Shown: positions 54,878 through 64,000 of the stretch, piece after piece
How positions within the stretch are numbered: position 1 is the first letter of the stretch
Layout: each line of letters starts with the position of its first letter
Notes under the pieces: generated by a model
Database searches by the model: none
Seen by the model: only the letters and a program-made list of their open reading frames with translations
What the model was told of the DNA's origin: nothing
NCBI RefSeq assembly: GCF_000152845.1
Contig: NZ_CH902584.1
Coordinates: 2,285,815-2,349,814 of the forward strand
DNA: 64,000 nt
Reading direction: 5' to 3'
DNA from: Roseovarius sp. 217
Lineage (GTDB): Bacteria; Pseudomonadota; Alphaproteobacteria; Rhodobacterales; Rhodobacteraceae
Translations under genes and position numbers: made by a program

Positions 54878-56034
54878 TGTGGCGACACATCGTTTCAAAC
54901 TTTCTGACGCTACTGGTGGTGGCGGTGTTTCTGCTTGGGGGCGTGATCCTCTGGGGGCAACAGCAATATTCGGCGCGCGGTCCCTTGTCAGATGCGATCT
55001 GTCTGCGGGTTGATCCCGGCAGCAACATGCGCCGGGTGTCGTCGAAGCTGGAAACCGAGGGCGCGGTCAGCAGCGGCGCGATTTTCCGCATCGGCGCGGA
55101 ATATGGGGACAAGACCGGGCTGCTCAAGGCTGGAAGCTGGCTTATCCCTGAAGCGGCGAGCATGGCCGAGATCACGGATCTGATCACACGCGGCGGGGCC
55201 AGCACCTGTGGCACCGAGGTGGTGTACCGCTTGGGCGTGACCAGTTCCGAGGTGGTGGTGCGCGAATTGGATGCGGCCACGGGCCGGTATGAGGAACGCG
55301 CCAAGTTCGATCCCGCCGCCGAGGGCGAAATCCCGGAGGACTTCACCCGCGTGCGCGAACAGGCCGATACGCGCTACCGTGTGGCCCTAGCCGAGGGGGT
55401 CACAAGCTGGCAGGTGGTCGAGGCGTTGAAGGCCGTTGATGTGCTGACCGGCGAGGTGGCCGAGGTGCCGCCCGAGGGCACGCTGGCCCCCGACAGCTAT
55501 GAGGTGAGCGTGGATGACACGCGCGAGAGCGTTTTGGCGCGGATGAGCGAGGCGCAGGCGGTCATTCTGGCAGAGGCCTGGCAGGGGCGGGCCGAGGGGC
55601 TGCCGCTCGAGTCGGCGCAAGAGGCGCTGATTCTGGCCTCGATCATCGAGAAGGAAACCGGCGTGGCGGATGAGCGGCGGCAGGTGGCCAGCGTTTTTGT
55701 CAACCGGCTCAATCGGGGTATGCGGCTTCAGACCGATCCGACGGTGATCTATGGCGTGACCGAGGGCAAGGGCGTCTTGGGCCGGGGTTTGCGGCAGAGC
55801 GAATTGCGCGGCGCGACGCCTTGGAACACCTATGTGATCGAGGGGCTGCCGCCGACGCCCATCGCCAATCCGGGCCGCGCCAGCATCGAGGCGGCGGTAA
55901 ACCCGGATAGCACGGACTACGTGTTCTTTGTGGCCGATGGCTCTGGTGGCCATGCCTTTGCCGAGACCTTGGATGAGCATAACCGCAACGTCGCCCGCTG
56001 GCGTGAGATCGAGGCGGAGCGCGGGAATAACTGA
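54877..56034 (+). CDS. mltG: Endolytic peptidoglycan transglycosylase
   Basis: A 385-residue membrane-anchored enzyme (one N-terminal TM: FLTLLVVAVFLLGGVILWGQ). It cleaves nascent glycan strands and so ends their growth. The YceG domain has LILASIIEKETGVADERRQV (catalytic Glu), ASVFVNRLNRGMRLQTDPTV and IYGVTEGK. It is translationally coupled to fabF, an order common in bacteria. Confidence 0.95.
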   Translation: MWRHIVSNFLTLLVVAVFLLGGVILWGQQQYSARGPLSDAICLRVDPGSNMRRVSSKLETEGAVSSGAIFRIGAEYGDKTGLLKAGSWLIPEAASMAEITDLITRGGASTCGTEVVYRLGVTSSEVVVRELDAATGRYEERAKFDPAAEGEIPEDFTRVREQADTRYRVALAEGVTSWQVVEALKAVDVLTGEVAEVPPEGTLAPDSYEVSVDDTRESVLARMSEAQAVILAEAWQGRAEGLPLESAQEALILASIIEKETGVADERRQVASVFVNRLNRGMRLQTDPTVIYGVTEGKGVLGRGLRQSELRGATPWNTYVIEGLPPTPIANPGRASIEAAVNPDSTDYVFFVADGSGGHAFAETLDEHNRNVARWREIEAERGNN

Positions 56035-56192
56035 GGGGGGCTGGGGCTTTGACGTCTTGTCCCACTCTGCCGACGCCATTTTGCACGCTACGGAAAATTT
56101 GCGCTGAGCCCCCTTGTATTCTTTTGAAATCAGCGGAATAGGCAGTTCAGCCTGTCGGAATTGGTAGGTATGTAGGTTGAAAGGTCTATCCC

Positions 56193-56762
56193 ATGATAAA
56201 TCGTAGAGTGTTTCTGGGGGTCTCGTTTGCCGGTCTTGTGGCAGGCTGTCAGACAACCACGGGGGGCAGCGCCCCTTCGTCCAAGGCCCCTGCAACGGCC
56301 CCTGTCACTGATGGCACCGTTGCAATGGCCGATGTTCGGATCGTGGATGTCGATGTGAAATTCGTCGACCATATCACGCAATCAGGTCGGACCTTTGACC
56401 ATCCCAACGACGCAATTCTGGCAGAGGTCAAGGCCGCGATGCTGCGGACGCTGCCGGCGGCCAATCCCGGCGGAACGGTGCCGGTGACGGCCGAAGTGAC
56501 CGTGCTCAATGTCTTTATCACCAACGGGGCCGCCGCCATCCTGATGGGCAGCGGGGCCAGTTCCATCACCGCCAAGACGATTCTGCGGCGCACGGATACT
56601 GGCGCGCAGGTCGGGCGCGGCATGGATGTGACCGGAAGTTCGGGGGCGCGGCCCACCATCTTTGGCGCGGCGGCGATCAAGGCACCTGCGATGGAGGTGC
56701 AATTGGCTGCGGCGGATCTGGCTAAGAAAACCAAGGGGCGGATTTATGGCAAGTCCTCTTGA
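56193..56762 (+). CDS. Lipoprotein of unknown function
   Basis: A 189-residue exported protein with a lipobox signal (MINRRVFLGVSFAGLVAGCQ, acylated Cys at residue 19). A Ser/Thr/Ala/Pro-rich linker follows, then a compact beta-rich domain (VRIVDVDVKFVDHI, VPVTAEVTVLNVFITNGAAA, SSITAKTILRRTDTG). I do not recognise the family. It stands alone, 158 bp after mltG. Confidence 0.7.
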   Translation: MINRRVFLGVSFAGLVAGCQTTTGGSAPSSKAPATAPVTDGTVAMADVRIVDVDVKFVDHITQSGRTFDHPNDAILAEVKAAMLRTLPAANPGGTVPVTAEVTVLNVFITNGAAAILMGSGASSITAKTILRRTDTGAQVGRGMDVTGSSGARPTIFGAAAIKAPAMEVQLAAADLAKKTKGRIYGKSS

Positions 56763-56809
56763 GGGAAGGCGCATGGGGATGGGGCCATTCGCGCGAATAG
56801 CACCGAAGG

Positions 56810-56950
56810 TGCCGCGCGATCGCCAGACCGCCCCCCGGTCTGGCGATTTTGCAGCGAAGCGCAGCGCTTCGAGGTTACACTGACTTGGCTGGCATAAAGT
56901 GGCAGTTGCCGCCGTTTCATCGCCAAACCGCGGTCTGGAGATCACGCGGC
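56810..56950 (+). repeat. Dispersed structured intergenic repeat, copy B
   Basis: Same layout as copy A: a perfect hairpin (ATCGCCAGACCG at 56819-56830 and CGGTCTGGCGAT at 56836-56847, followed by TTTT), then the 33-bp core (56874-56906, 30 of 33 identical to copy A), then a second palindrome at 56919-56942. The first hairpin with its T-run could also act as a terminator for the lipoprotein gene. The rest of the 244-bp gap holds nothing else recognisable. Confidence 0.75.
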
Positions 56951-57006
56951 ACGGTGACCGTGCAACGAAATGTCCATGTCAGGCGAGCCCCAAGTCTGCT
57001 CCCCCG

Positions 57007-57939
57007 TCACCGCCCCCTGATCCTCGGGTCAAGTGCATCGCGCAGGCCATCGCCCATGTAGTTGATCGACAGCACCGTGAGCGAGATGCCAAGGCCGGGC
57101 CAGAACACGCGCTCGGGGTAGTCCTGTAGATACTGTGTGGCGTCGTTCAAGAGCCGCCCCCAGGTCGGGAAATCGGGGGGAAAGCCCAGACCAAGAAAGC
57201 TGAGCGCGCTCTCAGTAATGATCGCATTGGCGATGCCCAGCGTGGCCGAGACCATGATCGGCGACATCACATTGGGCAGGATATGCCGGGTGATGAGGCC
57301 GAAATTGGTGGTGCCGATGGAGCGGGCGGCGAGGATGAATTCGCGCTCTTTCAGCGCCAGCACATCGCCGCGCACGATGCGGGCGGTGGGCATCCAGCTT
57401 GTCACGCCGATGGCCACCACGATCAGGATGAAAATACCTCGCTCGGGACCAAAGGTGCCGTTGAGCGCCTCGCGGAACAAGAGCACCATCACGAGCAATA
57501 GCGGCAGAAGTGGTAGCGACAGGAAGAGGTCGGTGAGGCGCATGAGCGGTCCATCGAGGCGGCGGAAGAAGCCCGCGAGCACGCCTACAAGTGAGCCGAG
57601 CACCAAGGCCAGCAACATCGCCGTCAGACCCACCGCAATCGAGGTCTGCCCGCCCGCCATCATCCGCGCCAGCGTATCGCGGCCCAACTGGTCGGTGCCA
57701 AAGGGATGGGCCCAGCTTGGCCCCTGATTGCGGGCGCGGATGTCGATGAAGGTGGCGTCATAGGGCCAGACATGGGGTCCGATGAACACGGCAACGATGA
57801 TAAGCACAAGGATAACCCCCCCGGCGAGGGCGCCCCGGTGGCTCTTGAACTGGTCCCAGACATCGCGCCACTGGCTGCGCGGCGGGGCGGTGGGGCCAGT
57901 ATCGGCGAGGGCCGCGATGGGTTTGGGGGTCTCAGTCAT
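57007..57939 (-). CDS. Peptide-type ABC transporter permease (DppC/OppC)
   Basis: A 310-residue inner-membrane protein with six TM helices. The family N-terminal OppC_N segment includes SHRGALAGGVILVLIIVAVF, then HPFGTDQLGRDTLARMMAGG. The coupling loop is EFILAARSIGTTNFGLITRH and the C-terminus has ESALSFLGLGFPPDFPTWGR. The start at 57939 (MTETPKPIAAL) overlaps the stop of the DppB-type gene by 8 nt. It belongs with the binding protein upstream. Confidence 0.9.
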   Translation of the reverse strand: MTETPKPIAALADTGPTAPPRSQWRDVWDQFKSHRGALAGGVILVLIIVAVFIGPHVWPYDATFIDIRARNQGPSWAHPFGTDQLGRDTLARMMAGGQTSIAVGLTAMLLALVLGSLVGVLAGFFRRLDGPLMRLTDLFLSLPLLPLLLVMVLLFREALNGTFGPERGIFILIVVAIGVTSWMPTARIVRGDVLALKEREFILAARSIGTTNFGLITRHILPNVMSPIMVSATLGIANAIITESALSFLGLGFPPDFPTWGRLLNDATQYLQDYPERVFWPGLGISLTVLSINYMGDGLRDALDPRIRGR

Positions 57940-58939
57940 AACGTATCCTCGGGTCGAGCACGCCGTAGAGCACATCGGCGATGATGTTGAAGAACACGAT
58001 CAGCACCGCGATGATGAAGGTCACGGTCTGCACCATCGGCAGGTCATTCGCCTGAATGGCGGTGATCAGGAGTTGGCCGAGGCCGTTCACCTTGAATATC
58101 TGTTCGGTGATGATCGCGCCGCCAAAGATCGACGGCACGCCGAGGGCGATGACCGTGATCACCGGGATCATCGAGTTGCGCAGCACATGCACCATGACCA
58201 CTGACCATTCCGAAAGCCCCTTGGCGCGGGCGGTGCGCACATAGTCCTGATTGAGATTGTCGAGCATCGAGGCGCGCATGAAGCGGCTGATCTGTGCGGT
58301 TGTTTGCAGCGCCAGCACCATCACCGGCATCACCATCTGCATCAGTTGCAGTTTGAACGTTTGCCAGTCGACCACCACCAGCGTGGTGTCATAGATCGAG
58401 GGCAGCCAGCCCAGTTGCACCGAAAAGATCACGATCACCAGCACGCCGGAGAAAAAAGGCGGCACCGAATAGCCGACCATGGTGATGAAGGTGCCGGTCT
58501 GATCGAACACGGAATACTGCCGGTAGGCGGAATAGATGCCGATGGGCAGGGCAATGAGGATACCCACCACATAGGACATGGCCACCACCCAGAGGGTTTG
58601 CGGCATGCGCTGTACGACCACATCCATCACCGGCGAGCGGAATTGCCAGCTGAGCACGCGCTGCTGGCCTTCGGCCAAGGCCGTGCCAAACAGCCAGTCG
58701 ATGAACATCATCGGCTCGACCACGAAGAATTGCCACATCCATTTGACAAAGCGGATATGGGTGGGTTCGCCCAGCCCCAGCGCCAGACGCATCTTTTCCT
58801 TGACGTCAGGCGGCACGGTCAGCGGCACCTGTGCCATCGGGTCGCCGGGGGCCAGTTCGAGCAGGAGAAAGATCACGAGGCTGATAAACAGCAGCGTCGG
58901 GATCGCGAGGACAAGCCGTCGGATCGTATAGGTCAGCAT
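57932..58939 (-). CDS. Peptide-type ABC transporter permease (DppB/OppB)
   Basis: A 335-residue permease. The N-terminus MLTYTIRRLVLAIPTLLFIS is typical of DppB, the coupling loop has QDYVRTARAKGLSEWSVVMV, and near the end is TEQIFKVNGLGQLLITAIQA. It pairs with the DppC-type subunit. The gene lies about 90 bp downstream of the binding-protein gene, with a hairpin in the gap. Confidence 0.9.
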   Translation of the reverse strand: MLTYTIRRLVLAIPTLLFISLVIFLLLELAPGDPMAQVPLTVPPDVKEKMRLALGLGEPTHIRFVKWMWQFFVVEPMMFIDWLFGTALAEGQQRVLSWQFRSPVMDVVVQRMPQTLWVVAMSYVVGILIALPIGIYSAYRQYSVFDQTGTFITMVGYSVPPFFSGVLVIVIFSVQLGWLPSIYDTTLVVVDWQTFKLQLMQMVMPVMVLALQTTAQISRFMRASMLDNLNQDYVRTARAKGLSEWSVVMVHVLRNSMIPVITVIALGVPSIFGGAIITEQIFKVNGLGQLLITAIQANDLPMVQTVTFIIAVLIVFFNIIADVLYGVLDPRIRYD

Positions 58940-58987
58940 GCGCGGCGCCTTATGCGGTCGTTCTTATCGTTGTCGGGCAATCAAGGG

Positions 58988-59017
58988 GCCGCCCCGGAGG
59001 TGATCCGGGGCAGCCGT
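58988..59017 (-). terminator. Hairpin between binding-protein and permease genes
   Basis: GCCGCCCCGGA and TCCGGGGCAGCC pair around GGTGA just after the binding-protein stop at 59029. As with choX-choW, such a hairpin probably lets the binding protein be made in excess over the permeases. It lacks a T-run. Confidence 0.5.
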
Positions 59018-59028
59018 TTCGGATCAGA

Positions 59029-60729
59029 TCACTTGATCCGGAACCAGTCCGCAGCGTTCCAAAGCTCGGTGTCCCAAGTGTTCAACTCGACCCCGCCCAG
59101 CGTGTTGGAGCGGGCCGAGACGCGGCCACGGTCCACCAGAGGCACGATGGTGTAGCTGTCCTTGGTCAGCATGTCGTTGAGGGTTTTGGCGATTTCCGCG
59201 CGCTTATCCAGCTCTGCGGTGCGGCCGAGTTCCTTGATCAACTCGTCATAGGCCGGGTCGCAGAAGCGGTTGATATTCTCGCCTTGCCACTGGGTTTCGG
59301 GGCGCGGTGCCTTGTTGCAGGTGTAGCCCGCCAGATAGGACTGCGGATCGGTGCCGTCAAAGTTGTTGGCGTACATTTCCACATCGGAGTAGAATTTCGG
59401 GAAGGTGTCGGGGCTGCCCGGATCGCTGCCGAAGAAGACAGAGGCCGAGATATTGCGCAGTTCGGTTTCGACACCGATTTCCGACCACCACTGTTTGATC
59501 AGGGCCTGAAAATCCTGACGCACCGCATTGGTCGAGGTCTGATAGAGCAGCGACAGTTTCTTGCCGTCCTTTTCGCGGATGCCGTCCCCGCCAACGGTCC
59601 AGCCCGCCTCTTCCAAAAGCGCCTTGGCGCCTTCGATATCCTGCACCAAGCAGTCGGTGTTGTCGGAGGCAAAAATTTCCGGTGCGGGCACCAGATTGCA
59701 GGTGGCGCGGCCTGCTTTGCCATAGCCCACTTCGACCAGCAATTCGCGGTCAATTGCCATTGAGAGCGCCTGACGCACGCGTATGTCGGTCAGGATCGGA
59801 TGCGGGTGCTTGGCCGTGGCGCGCTCGCCCTCGGGCAGGTCGGGCGAGGGGTCGGTCATGTTCATCTCGATCCGCTCGACCAGCGTGCCAAAGGCCGACA
59901 TGGCCACGCCCTTGCCTGCCGCCTCCATATTGGCGATCACGTCGGGGGCGAGTTGCAGGTTCCACGCATAGTCGAATTCGCCGGTTTCCAGCACCGCGCG
60001 CCCTGCCGCCGTGGCATCGCCGCCGCCCTTGAAGGTCATGGTGGCAAAGCGCGGCTTGGCCGGGTCGCGGTAATTCGGGTTGGCCGAGAGCGAGATCACG
60101 TCATTGGGCCGGAATTCGTCCACCGTGAACGGGCCGGTGCCGATGGGCGAGAAATTCGCATCGGTGCATTCCGGGGCCTTGGGGCCAAGGCATTCGGCAA
60201 ATTGCGCGGCTTGAATGATCGGGGCCTGACCGCCCATAAACGGGCCGTAGGGCACCGGGGTGGGCTGTGAGAAGTTGACCTTGACCGTCAGGTCGTCGAT
60301 GACCTCGACCGACTCCACGCCTTCGTATTTACCAAGCTGGGCGCAGCCGCCCTCGGGGTGCATGCAGTATTCGGCGGTGAATTTCACGTCCGTGGCGGTA
60401 AAGGGCGTGCCGTCCGACCACAGGATGCCCGGCTTGATCTTCCATGTGATGGAGGTGAGATCCTCGGACACGCCGCCATTCTCGACGGTTGGAATTTCTT
60501 CGGCCAGATAGGGGATCATCTCGCCCTTGGTGTTGTAGCGGCCCAAGGGTTCGATCACGAGGCTGGCGGCCTCGACCTCTTTGGTGCCGCCCGAGAGATA
60601 GGGATTCATGATCGAGGGCGCTTGCCAATAGATCAGATTGACATGGCCATCCGCGCCGCGCTCTGCCATCGCGACAGAGGCGAGGCTGGTGGCGGCGGTC
60701 GCGCCAAGGAGTAGGGATTTCAGTGTCAT
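59029..60729 (-). CDS. Family 5 (peptide-type) ABC solute-binding protein
   Basis: A 566-residue periplasmic binding protein with a Sec signal (SLLLGATAATSLASVAMA, cleavage before ERG). Its SBP_bac_5 domain has LVIEPLGRYNTKGEMIPYLA, WKIKPGILWSDGTPFTATDV and RVRQALSMAIDRELLVEVGY. It delivers substrate, probably a peptide or a peptide-like solute, to the two permeases encoded downstream. Divergent from the ATPase gene. Confidence 0.9.
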   Translation of the reverse strand: MTLKSLLLGATAATSLASVAMAERGADGHVNLIYWQAPSIMNPYLSGGTKEVEAASLVIEPLGRYNTKGEMIPYLAEEIPTVENGGVSEDLTSITWKIKPGILWSDGTPFTATDVKFTAEYCMHPEGGCAQLGKYEGVESVEVIDDLTVKVNFSQPTPVPYGPFMGGQAPIIQAAQFAECLGPKAPECTDANFSPIGTGPFTVDEFRPNDVISLSANPNYRDPAKPRFATMTFKGGGDATAAGRAVLETGEFDYAWNLQLAPDVIANMEAAGKGVAMSAFGTLVERIEMNMTDPSPDLPEGERATAKHPHPILTDIRVRQALSMAIDRELLVEVGYGKAGRATCNLVPAPEIFASDNTDCLVQDIEGAKALLEEAGWTVGGDGIREKDGKKLSLLYQTSTNAVRQDFQALIKQWWSEIGVETELRNISASVFFGSDPGSPDTFPKFYSDVEMYANNFDGTDPQSYLAGYTCNKAPRPETQWQGENINRFCDPAYDELIKELGRTAELDKRAEIAKTLNDMLTKDSYTIVPLVDRGRVSARSNTLGGVELNTWDTELWNAADWFRIK

Positions 60730-61029
60730 GGGTGGGTCTTCCTCCGGTGTTGGACAGCGGTTTGTTGTGCCATCTCATTCGCTTTTTTCCCGGCGCGTCA
60801 GGGACGTGACCGGGCGAGTGCCGCAAAGAGAAGCCGCCCGCACCGTCGGTGTCAGGCTGCCGCATCCCCAGACGACATGGGGCATCTCAGACCGGATAAG
60901 TTTAAATTGCAAGCATTCCATTTGGGCGTGTGCGCAAAGGAGCATCACAATCCCCGTGTTATTTGACTCGGAGGCGGCAAAGTGAGTAGCGTTTGAGCAG
61001 TGTTCCCCAAAGGTGAGAGGTCGCGGCGC
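60730..61029. other. 300-bp divergent intergenic region
   Basis: Gap between the binding-protein gene (minus) and the ATPase gene (plus), which should hold both promoters. It is G/C-rich near the binding-protein gene and A/T-richer at 60895-60965. I see no clear operator, RNA or gene in it. Confidence 0.5.
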
Positions 61030-62850
61030 ATGCTGGATACCCCGATTGTCCGGATCGAGAATCTCCGGGTTGAGTTCGAGACACGGGATGGGCAGGTGGT
61101 TGGGGTCGAGGATGTCTCCTTTACAGTCAATGCCGGTGAGACCGTGTGCATCGTCGGTGAATCCGGGTCGGGCAAGTCGGTGTCGTCGCTGTCGCTAATG
61201 CGGCTGGTGGAATATGGCGGTGGCACGATTGCCGGCGGGCAGATGATCTTTGATCGCAAGGAGGGTGGGGCGATTGATCTGGCTCAGACGGATCAAAGCC
61301 TGATGCGCACGATCCGGGGCAATGAGATCGGGATGATCTTTCAGGAGCCGATGACGGCGCTTAACCCGGTGTTCACCGTGGGGCGGCAATTGTCCGAAGG
61401 GTTGCGGGTGCATCGCGGTTTGAGCAAGGCAGAGGCGCGGGCGCGCGCGCTGGACCTGTTGCGCGAGGTGCGCATTCCCGAGCCGGAGCGGCGGCTTGAT
61501 CAATATCCACACGAATTGTCGGGCGGGATGCGGCAGCGGGTGGTGATTGCCATGGCGCTGGCCTGCGCGCCGCGCCTGTTGATTGCGGATGAGCCGACGA
61601 CGGCGCTTGATGTGACGATTCAGGCCGAGATTCTGGCGCTGATTGACCGGCTCAAGCGCGAGACCGGGACGGCGGTGGTGTTCATCACCCATGACATGGC
61701 GGTGGTGGCGCAGATGGCTGACCGGGTGGTCGTGATGTTTCGCGGCAACAAGGTCGAAGAGGGCACGGTGGAGCAGATATTCGAGGCCCCGGCGCATGAG
61801 TATACCCGCGCGCTCTTGGCCGCTGTGCCGAAACTTGGCGAGATGCGGGGCAAGGCCTATCCCGAGCCGATGCGCCTGTTGGGGTCCGATGCGCATGAGA
61901 TCAAGCCGATCAAGGGCTACGATGACGAATTGTTGCATGTCAGCGGTTTGACCACGCGGTTCCCGGTCAAGGGCGGGTTCTTTCGCCGGACACTGGCCAA
62001 TGTGCACGCGGTCGAGGATGTGTCGTTCACGTTGTCACGCGGGCGCACGCTGAGCCTTGTGGGGGAATCGGGCTGTGGCAAATCCACCGCCGGGCGGTCG
62101 ATCCTGCGGCTGATCGAGCCAACCTCGGGCGAGGTGCGGCTGGGCGGAGTGGATATCATGGCGCTCACGCCGCCCGAGTTGCGCCGCGCGCGGGTGGATA
62201 TGCAGATGGTGTTTCAAGACCCGTTCGCGAGCCTCAATCCGCAGATGAAGCTGGCGGCGCAGGTGGCCGAACCGATGCGCAATTATGGGCTGGCGACCGG
62301 GTCCGAGATTGAGGATCGGGTGGCGATGCTGTTTGACCGGGTGGAGTTGCCGCGCTCTTTCCTGCGGCGGTTTCCGCATGAGTTGAGCGGCGGACAGCGG
62401 CAGCGGGTGGCGATTGCCCGCGCGCTGGCGCTCAATCCCAAGCTGATTGTCGCGGATGAGGCGGTGAGCGCCTTGGATGTGAGCGTGCAGGCGCAGGTGC
62501 TCAACCTGATGATGGAATTGCAGGCCGATCTGGGGCTGAGTTACCTCTTTATCAGCCATGATATGGCGGTGGTTGAGCGGGTCAGTCATGATGTGGGCGT
62601 CATGTATCTGGGCCGGATCGTGGAGCGGGGACCGCGCGCGGCGGTGTTCGAGAACCCGCAGCATCCCTATACGCAAGCGTTGATGAAGGCGGTGCCGATT
62701 GCCGATCCACGGCGGCGGAAATCCGAAAAGGATCTGAACTTCAAGCCGATCCCCTCGCCGATCCACCGGGTCGGGTATGAGCCGGGGCCGTCGGTGTATA
62801 AAGAGGTCGATCCGGGGCATTTCGTGCTGACGTCCGAGAGCGGGTATTGA
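61030..62850 (+). CDS. Peptide-type ABC transporter ATPase, two fused nucleotide-binding domains (DppD-DppF)
   Basis: A 606-residue protein with two complete ABC domains. The first (DppD-like) has [40 protein letters not shown] and [13 protein letters not shown]. The second (DppF-like) has [40 protein letters not shown] and [14 protein letters not shown]. The second Walker B has Ala where Pro is usual, which is common. It powers the importer encoded on the other strand. The start at 61030 ([16 protein letters not shown]) follows GAGGTCGCGGCGC; an upstream ATG at 61000 is possible. Confidence 0.9.
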   Translation: MLDTPIVRIENLRVEFETRDGQVVGVEDVSFTVNAGETVCIVGESGSGKSVSSLSLMRLVEYGGGTIAGGQMIFDRKEGGAIDLAQTDQSLMRTIRGNEIGMIFQEPMTALNPVFTVGRQLSEGLRVHRGLSKAEARARALDLLREVRIPEPERRLDQYPHELSGGMRQRVVIAMALACAPRLLIADEPTTALDVTIQAEILALIDRLKRETGTAVVFITHDMAVVAQMADRVVVMFRGNKVEEGTVEQIFEAPAHEYTRALLAAVPKLGEMRGKAYPEPMRLLGSDAHEIKPIKGYDDELLHVSGLTTRFPVKGGFFRRTLANVHAVEDVSFTLSRGRTLSLVGESGCGKSTAGRSILRLIEPTSGEVRLGGVDIMALTPPELRRARVDMQMVFQDPFASLNPQMKLAAQVAEPMRNYGLATGSEIEDRVAMLFDRVELPRSFLRRFPHELSGGQRQRVAIARALALNPKLIVADEAVSALDVSVQAQVLNLMMELQADLGLSYLFISHDMAVVERVSHDVGVMYLGRIVERGPRAAVFENPQHPYTQALMKAVPIADPRRRKSEKDLNFKPIPSPIHRVGYEPGPSVYKEVDPGHFVLTSESGY

Positions 62851-62852
62851 GC

Positions 62853-64000
62853 ATGGCCGAGCGTTTGACGCCGTTCGAGATCATGGAACGGCTGGTGGCT
62901 TTTCCAACCGTGAGCCGTGACAGCAATCTGCCCTTGGTTGACTGGGTCGAGGATTATTTGGCGGGCCATGGCATACCCGCCCATCGCCATTATGACGAGA
63001 CCGGCGAGAAAGCGGCGATTTTCGTGCATGTTGGGCCGGAGGTGGCGGGCGGTGTCGTGCTCTCGGGGCATACCGATGTGGTGCCGGTGGATGGGCAGCC
63101 CTGGGCCAGCGATCCCTTTGTGGTGGTGGAGCGCGACGGCAAATATTACGGGCGCGGCTGTTGCGACATGAAGGGGTTTGATGCGTTGGCGATCTGGGCG
63201 CTGGTCGAGGCGCAGCACGCCGGTGTGGCGCGGCCCCTGCAACTGGCGCTGAGCTATGACGAGGAAGTGGGCTGTGTCGGTGCGCCGCCGATGATCGAGC
63301 GAATGCTGGAGGTGCTGCCACGCGCGGATCTGGCGATCATCGGCGAGCCGTCGATGATGCAGGCGGTGACGGGGCACAAGGGCGGGCTGGGCTATGAGGT
63401 GCATATGGTGGGGTTCGAGGTGCATAGCTCGATCATGCATCGCGGGGTCAATGCGATCATGGCGGCGGCGCCCTTGATCGACTGGGCCAATGTTCAGAAT
63501 GCCGAGAACCGGGCGCGCAGGCCTTCGGAACTGGCGTCGATGTTTGAGCCGCCGTGGACCACCTTGCATGTGGGGCAGATTGCGGGCGGCACCGCGCATA
63601 ACATCACCGCCAAGGATTGCCGGTTCGGCATGGATTTCCGGGTTGTGCCGGGTGAGGACCCCGAAGACTGGGGGCGGCGGTTCGAGGCGCGGGTGGCTGA
63701 GGCGGAGGCCGATATGCGGGCGGTGCACGCGGAGGCCCGGATTGATCTGCGGCCCAAGTTTCAGGTGCCGGGGTTGAAACCCGAAGAGGCGGGCGCGGCT
63801 GAGGGCTTGGTGCGGCAGATCACCGGCGATAATGGGCGGCATGTGGTCAGCTACGGCACCGAGGCCGGGCAGTTTCAGGAGCGCGGGTATTCTGCGGTGA
63901 TCTGTGGTCCCGGCGACATTGCGCAGGCACATCAGCCGGATGAATTTATCACCGTGGCGCAGTTCGAGGCCGGGCATGATTTCATGCGCGCGTTGTTGGA
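62853..64000 (+). CDS. argE: Acetylornithine deacetylase-type M20 peptidase (3' end cut by window)
   Basis: At least 382 residues, open to the last base. The metal ligands of the M20 family are visible: VVLSGHTDVVPVDGQPW (His and Asp), YYGRGCCDMKGFDA (bridging Asp), ALSYDEEVGCVGA (catalytic Glu) and LAIIGEPSM (Glu). It hydrolyses N-acetyl-L-ornithine to ornithine in arginine synthesis, or a related N-acyl amino acid. It starts 2 nt after the ATPase stop, so it is in the transporter operon. That may mean its substrate arrives by the importer. About five to ten residues are likely missing at the end. Confidence 0.85.
   Translation, partial: MAERLTPFEIMERLVAFPTVSRDSNLPLVDWVEDYLAGHGIPAHRHYDETGEKAAIFVHVGPEVAGGVVLSGHTDVVPVDGQPWASDPFVVVERDGKYYGRGCCDMKGFDALAIWALVEAQHAGVARPLQLALSYDEEVGCVGAPPMIERMLEVLPRADLAIIGEPSMMQAVTGHKGGLGYEVHMVGFEVHSSIMHRGVNAIMAAAPLIDWANVQNAENRARRPSELASMFEPPWTTLHVGQIAGGTAHNITAKDCRFGMDFRVVPGEDPEDWGRRFEARVAEAEADMRAVHAEARIDLRPKFQVPGLKPEEAGAAEGLVRQITGDNGRHVVSYGTEAGQFQERGYSAVICGPGDIAQAHQPDEFITVAQFEAGHDFMRALL

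Overview
The window is a G+C-rich (roughly 60-65 %, estimated by eye) piece of an alphaproteobacterial chromosome. It is most likely from the Rhodobacterales/Roseobacter group. The evidence is the gene set and order: nasA-ybiB-like-cysG; a betI-betC-betA cluster beside choXWV; an aa3 oxidase ctaD with an FNR-type box; a short alphaproteobacterial-type prolyl-tRNA synthetase; and many ATGA-overlapping gene pairs. It opens inside nasA and closes inside an argE-like gene.

Layout. 1-4953: assimilatory nitrate reductase, a TrpD2/YbiB-like protein and siroheme synthase. 4954-12933: a decayed accessory region lying between cysG and dusA. It holds gene remnants (response regulator, PAS protein, di-heme peroxidase, two IS3-type transposases). 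It also holds a four-gene cassette (YqcI/YcgG-family putative heme enzyme, cupin, APC amino-acid permease, small helical protein), an IS5-type element, an Lrp-type and an XRE-type regulator, and an IS30 element that splits an integrase gene whose start lies 111 bp from dusA. 12934-16567: dusA, the argP-type regulator with its divergent LysE/ArgO exporter, and a DMT permease. 16580-25168: choline/osmoprotectant island (choVWX, a Tat-exported solute-binding protein, betI, betC, betA). 25232-30527: nuclease, UPF0173 hydrolase, gatC-gatA, an excalibur-like lipoprotein, an amidase and the RNase P RNA. 30566-42138: DUF2244, yqeY, carA, a GT2 glycosyltransferase, a FadR-type regulator, a HAD nucleotidase, a UbiH-type hydroxylase, an aminotransferase, two adjacent Lrp regulators divergent from ilvC, and a DMT permease. 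42271-48086: folP, a 12-bp minisatellite, DUF4864, a cytochrome c, lolD-lolC/E and proS. 48256-56762: a frameshifted NhaP-type antiporter, rlmJ, REP elements, ctaD, an extended FolB, fabF, mltG and a lipoprotein. 57007-64000: a peptide-type ABC transporter (two permeases and a binding protein on the minus strand, a fused double ATPase on the plus strand) followed by argE.

How the parts work together. CysG makes the siroheme needed by nitrite and sulfite reductases, so it fits beside NasA. BetC and BetA turn choline-O-sulfate and choline towards betaine aldehyde, and ChoXWV imports choline. A 20-bp near-palindrome lies between betI and the divergent binding-protein gene. No betB is in the window. 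GatC and GatA are two subunits of the amidotransferase that makes Gln-tRNA/Asn-tRNA.

Most of the window is ordinary chromosome. The two places that best deserve a second look are the YcgG-cupin-permease cassette in the dusA-linked accessory region, and a dispersed intergenic repeat with compensatory stem changes present in two inverted copies near 46.6 kb and 56.9 kb.
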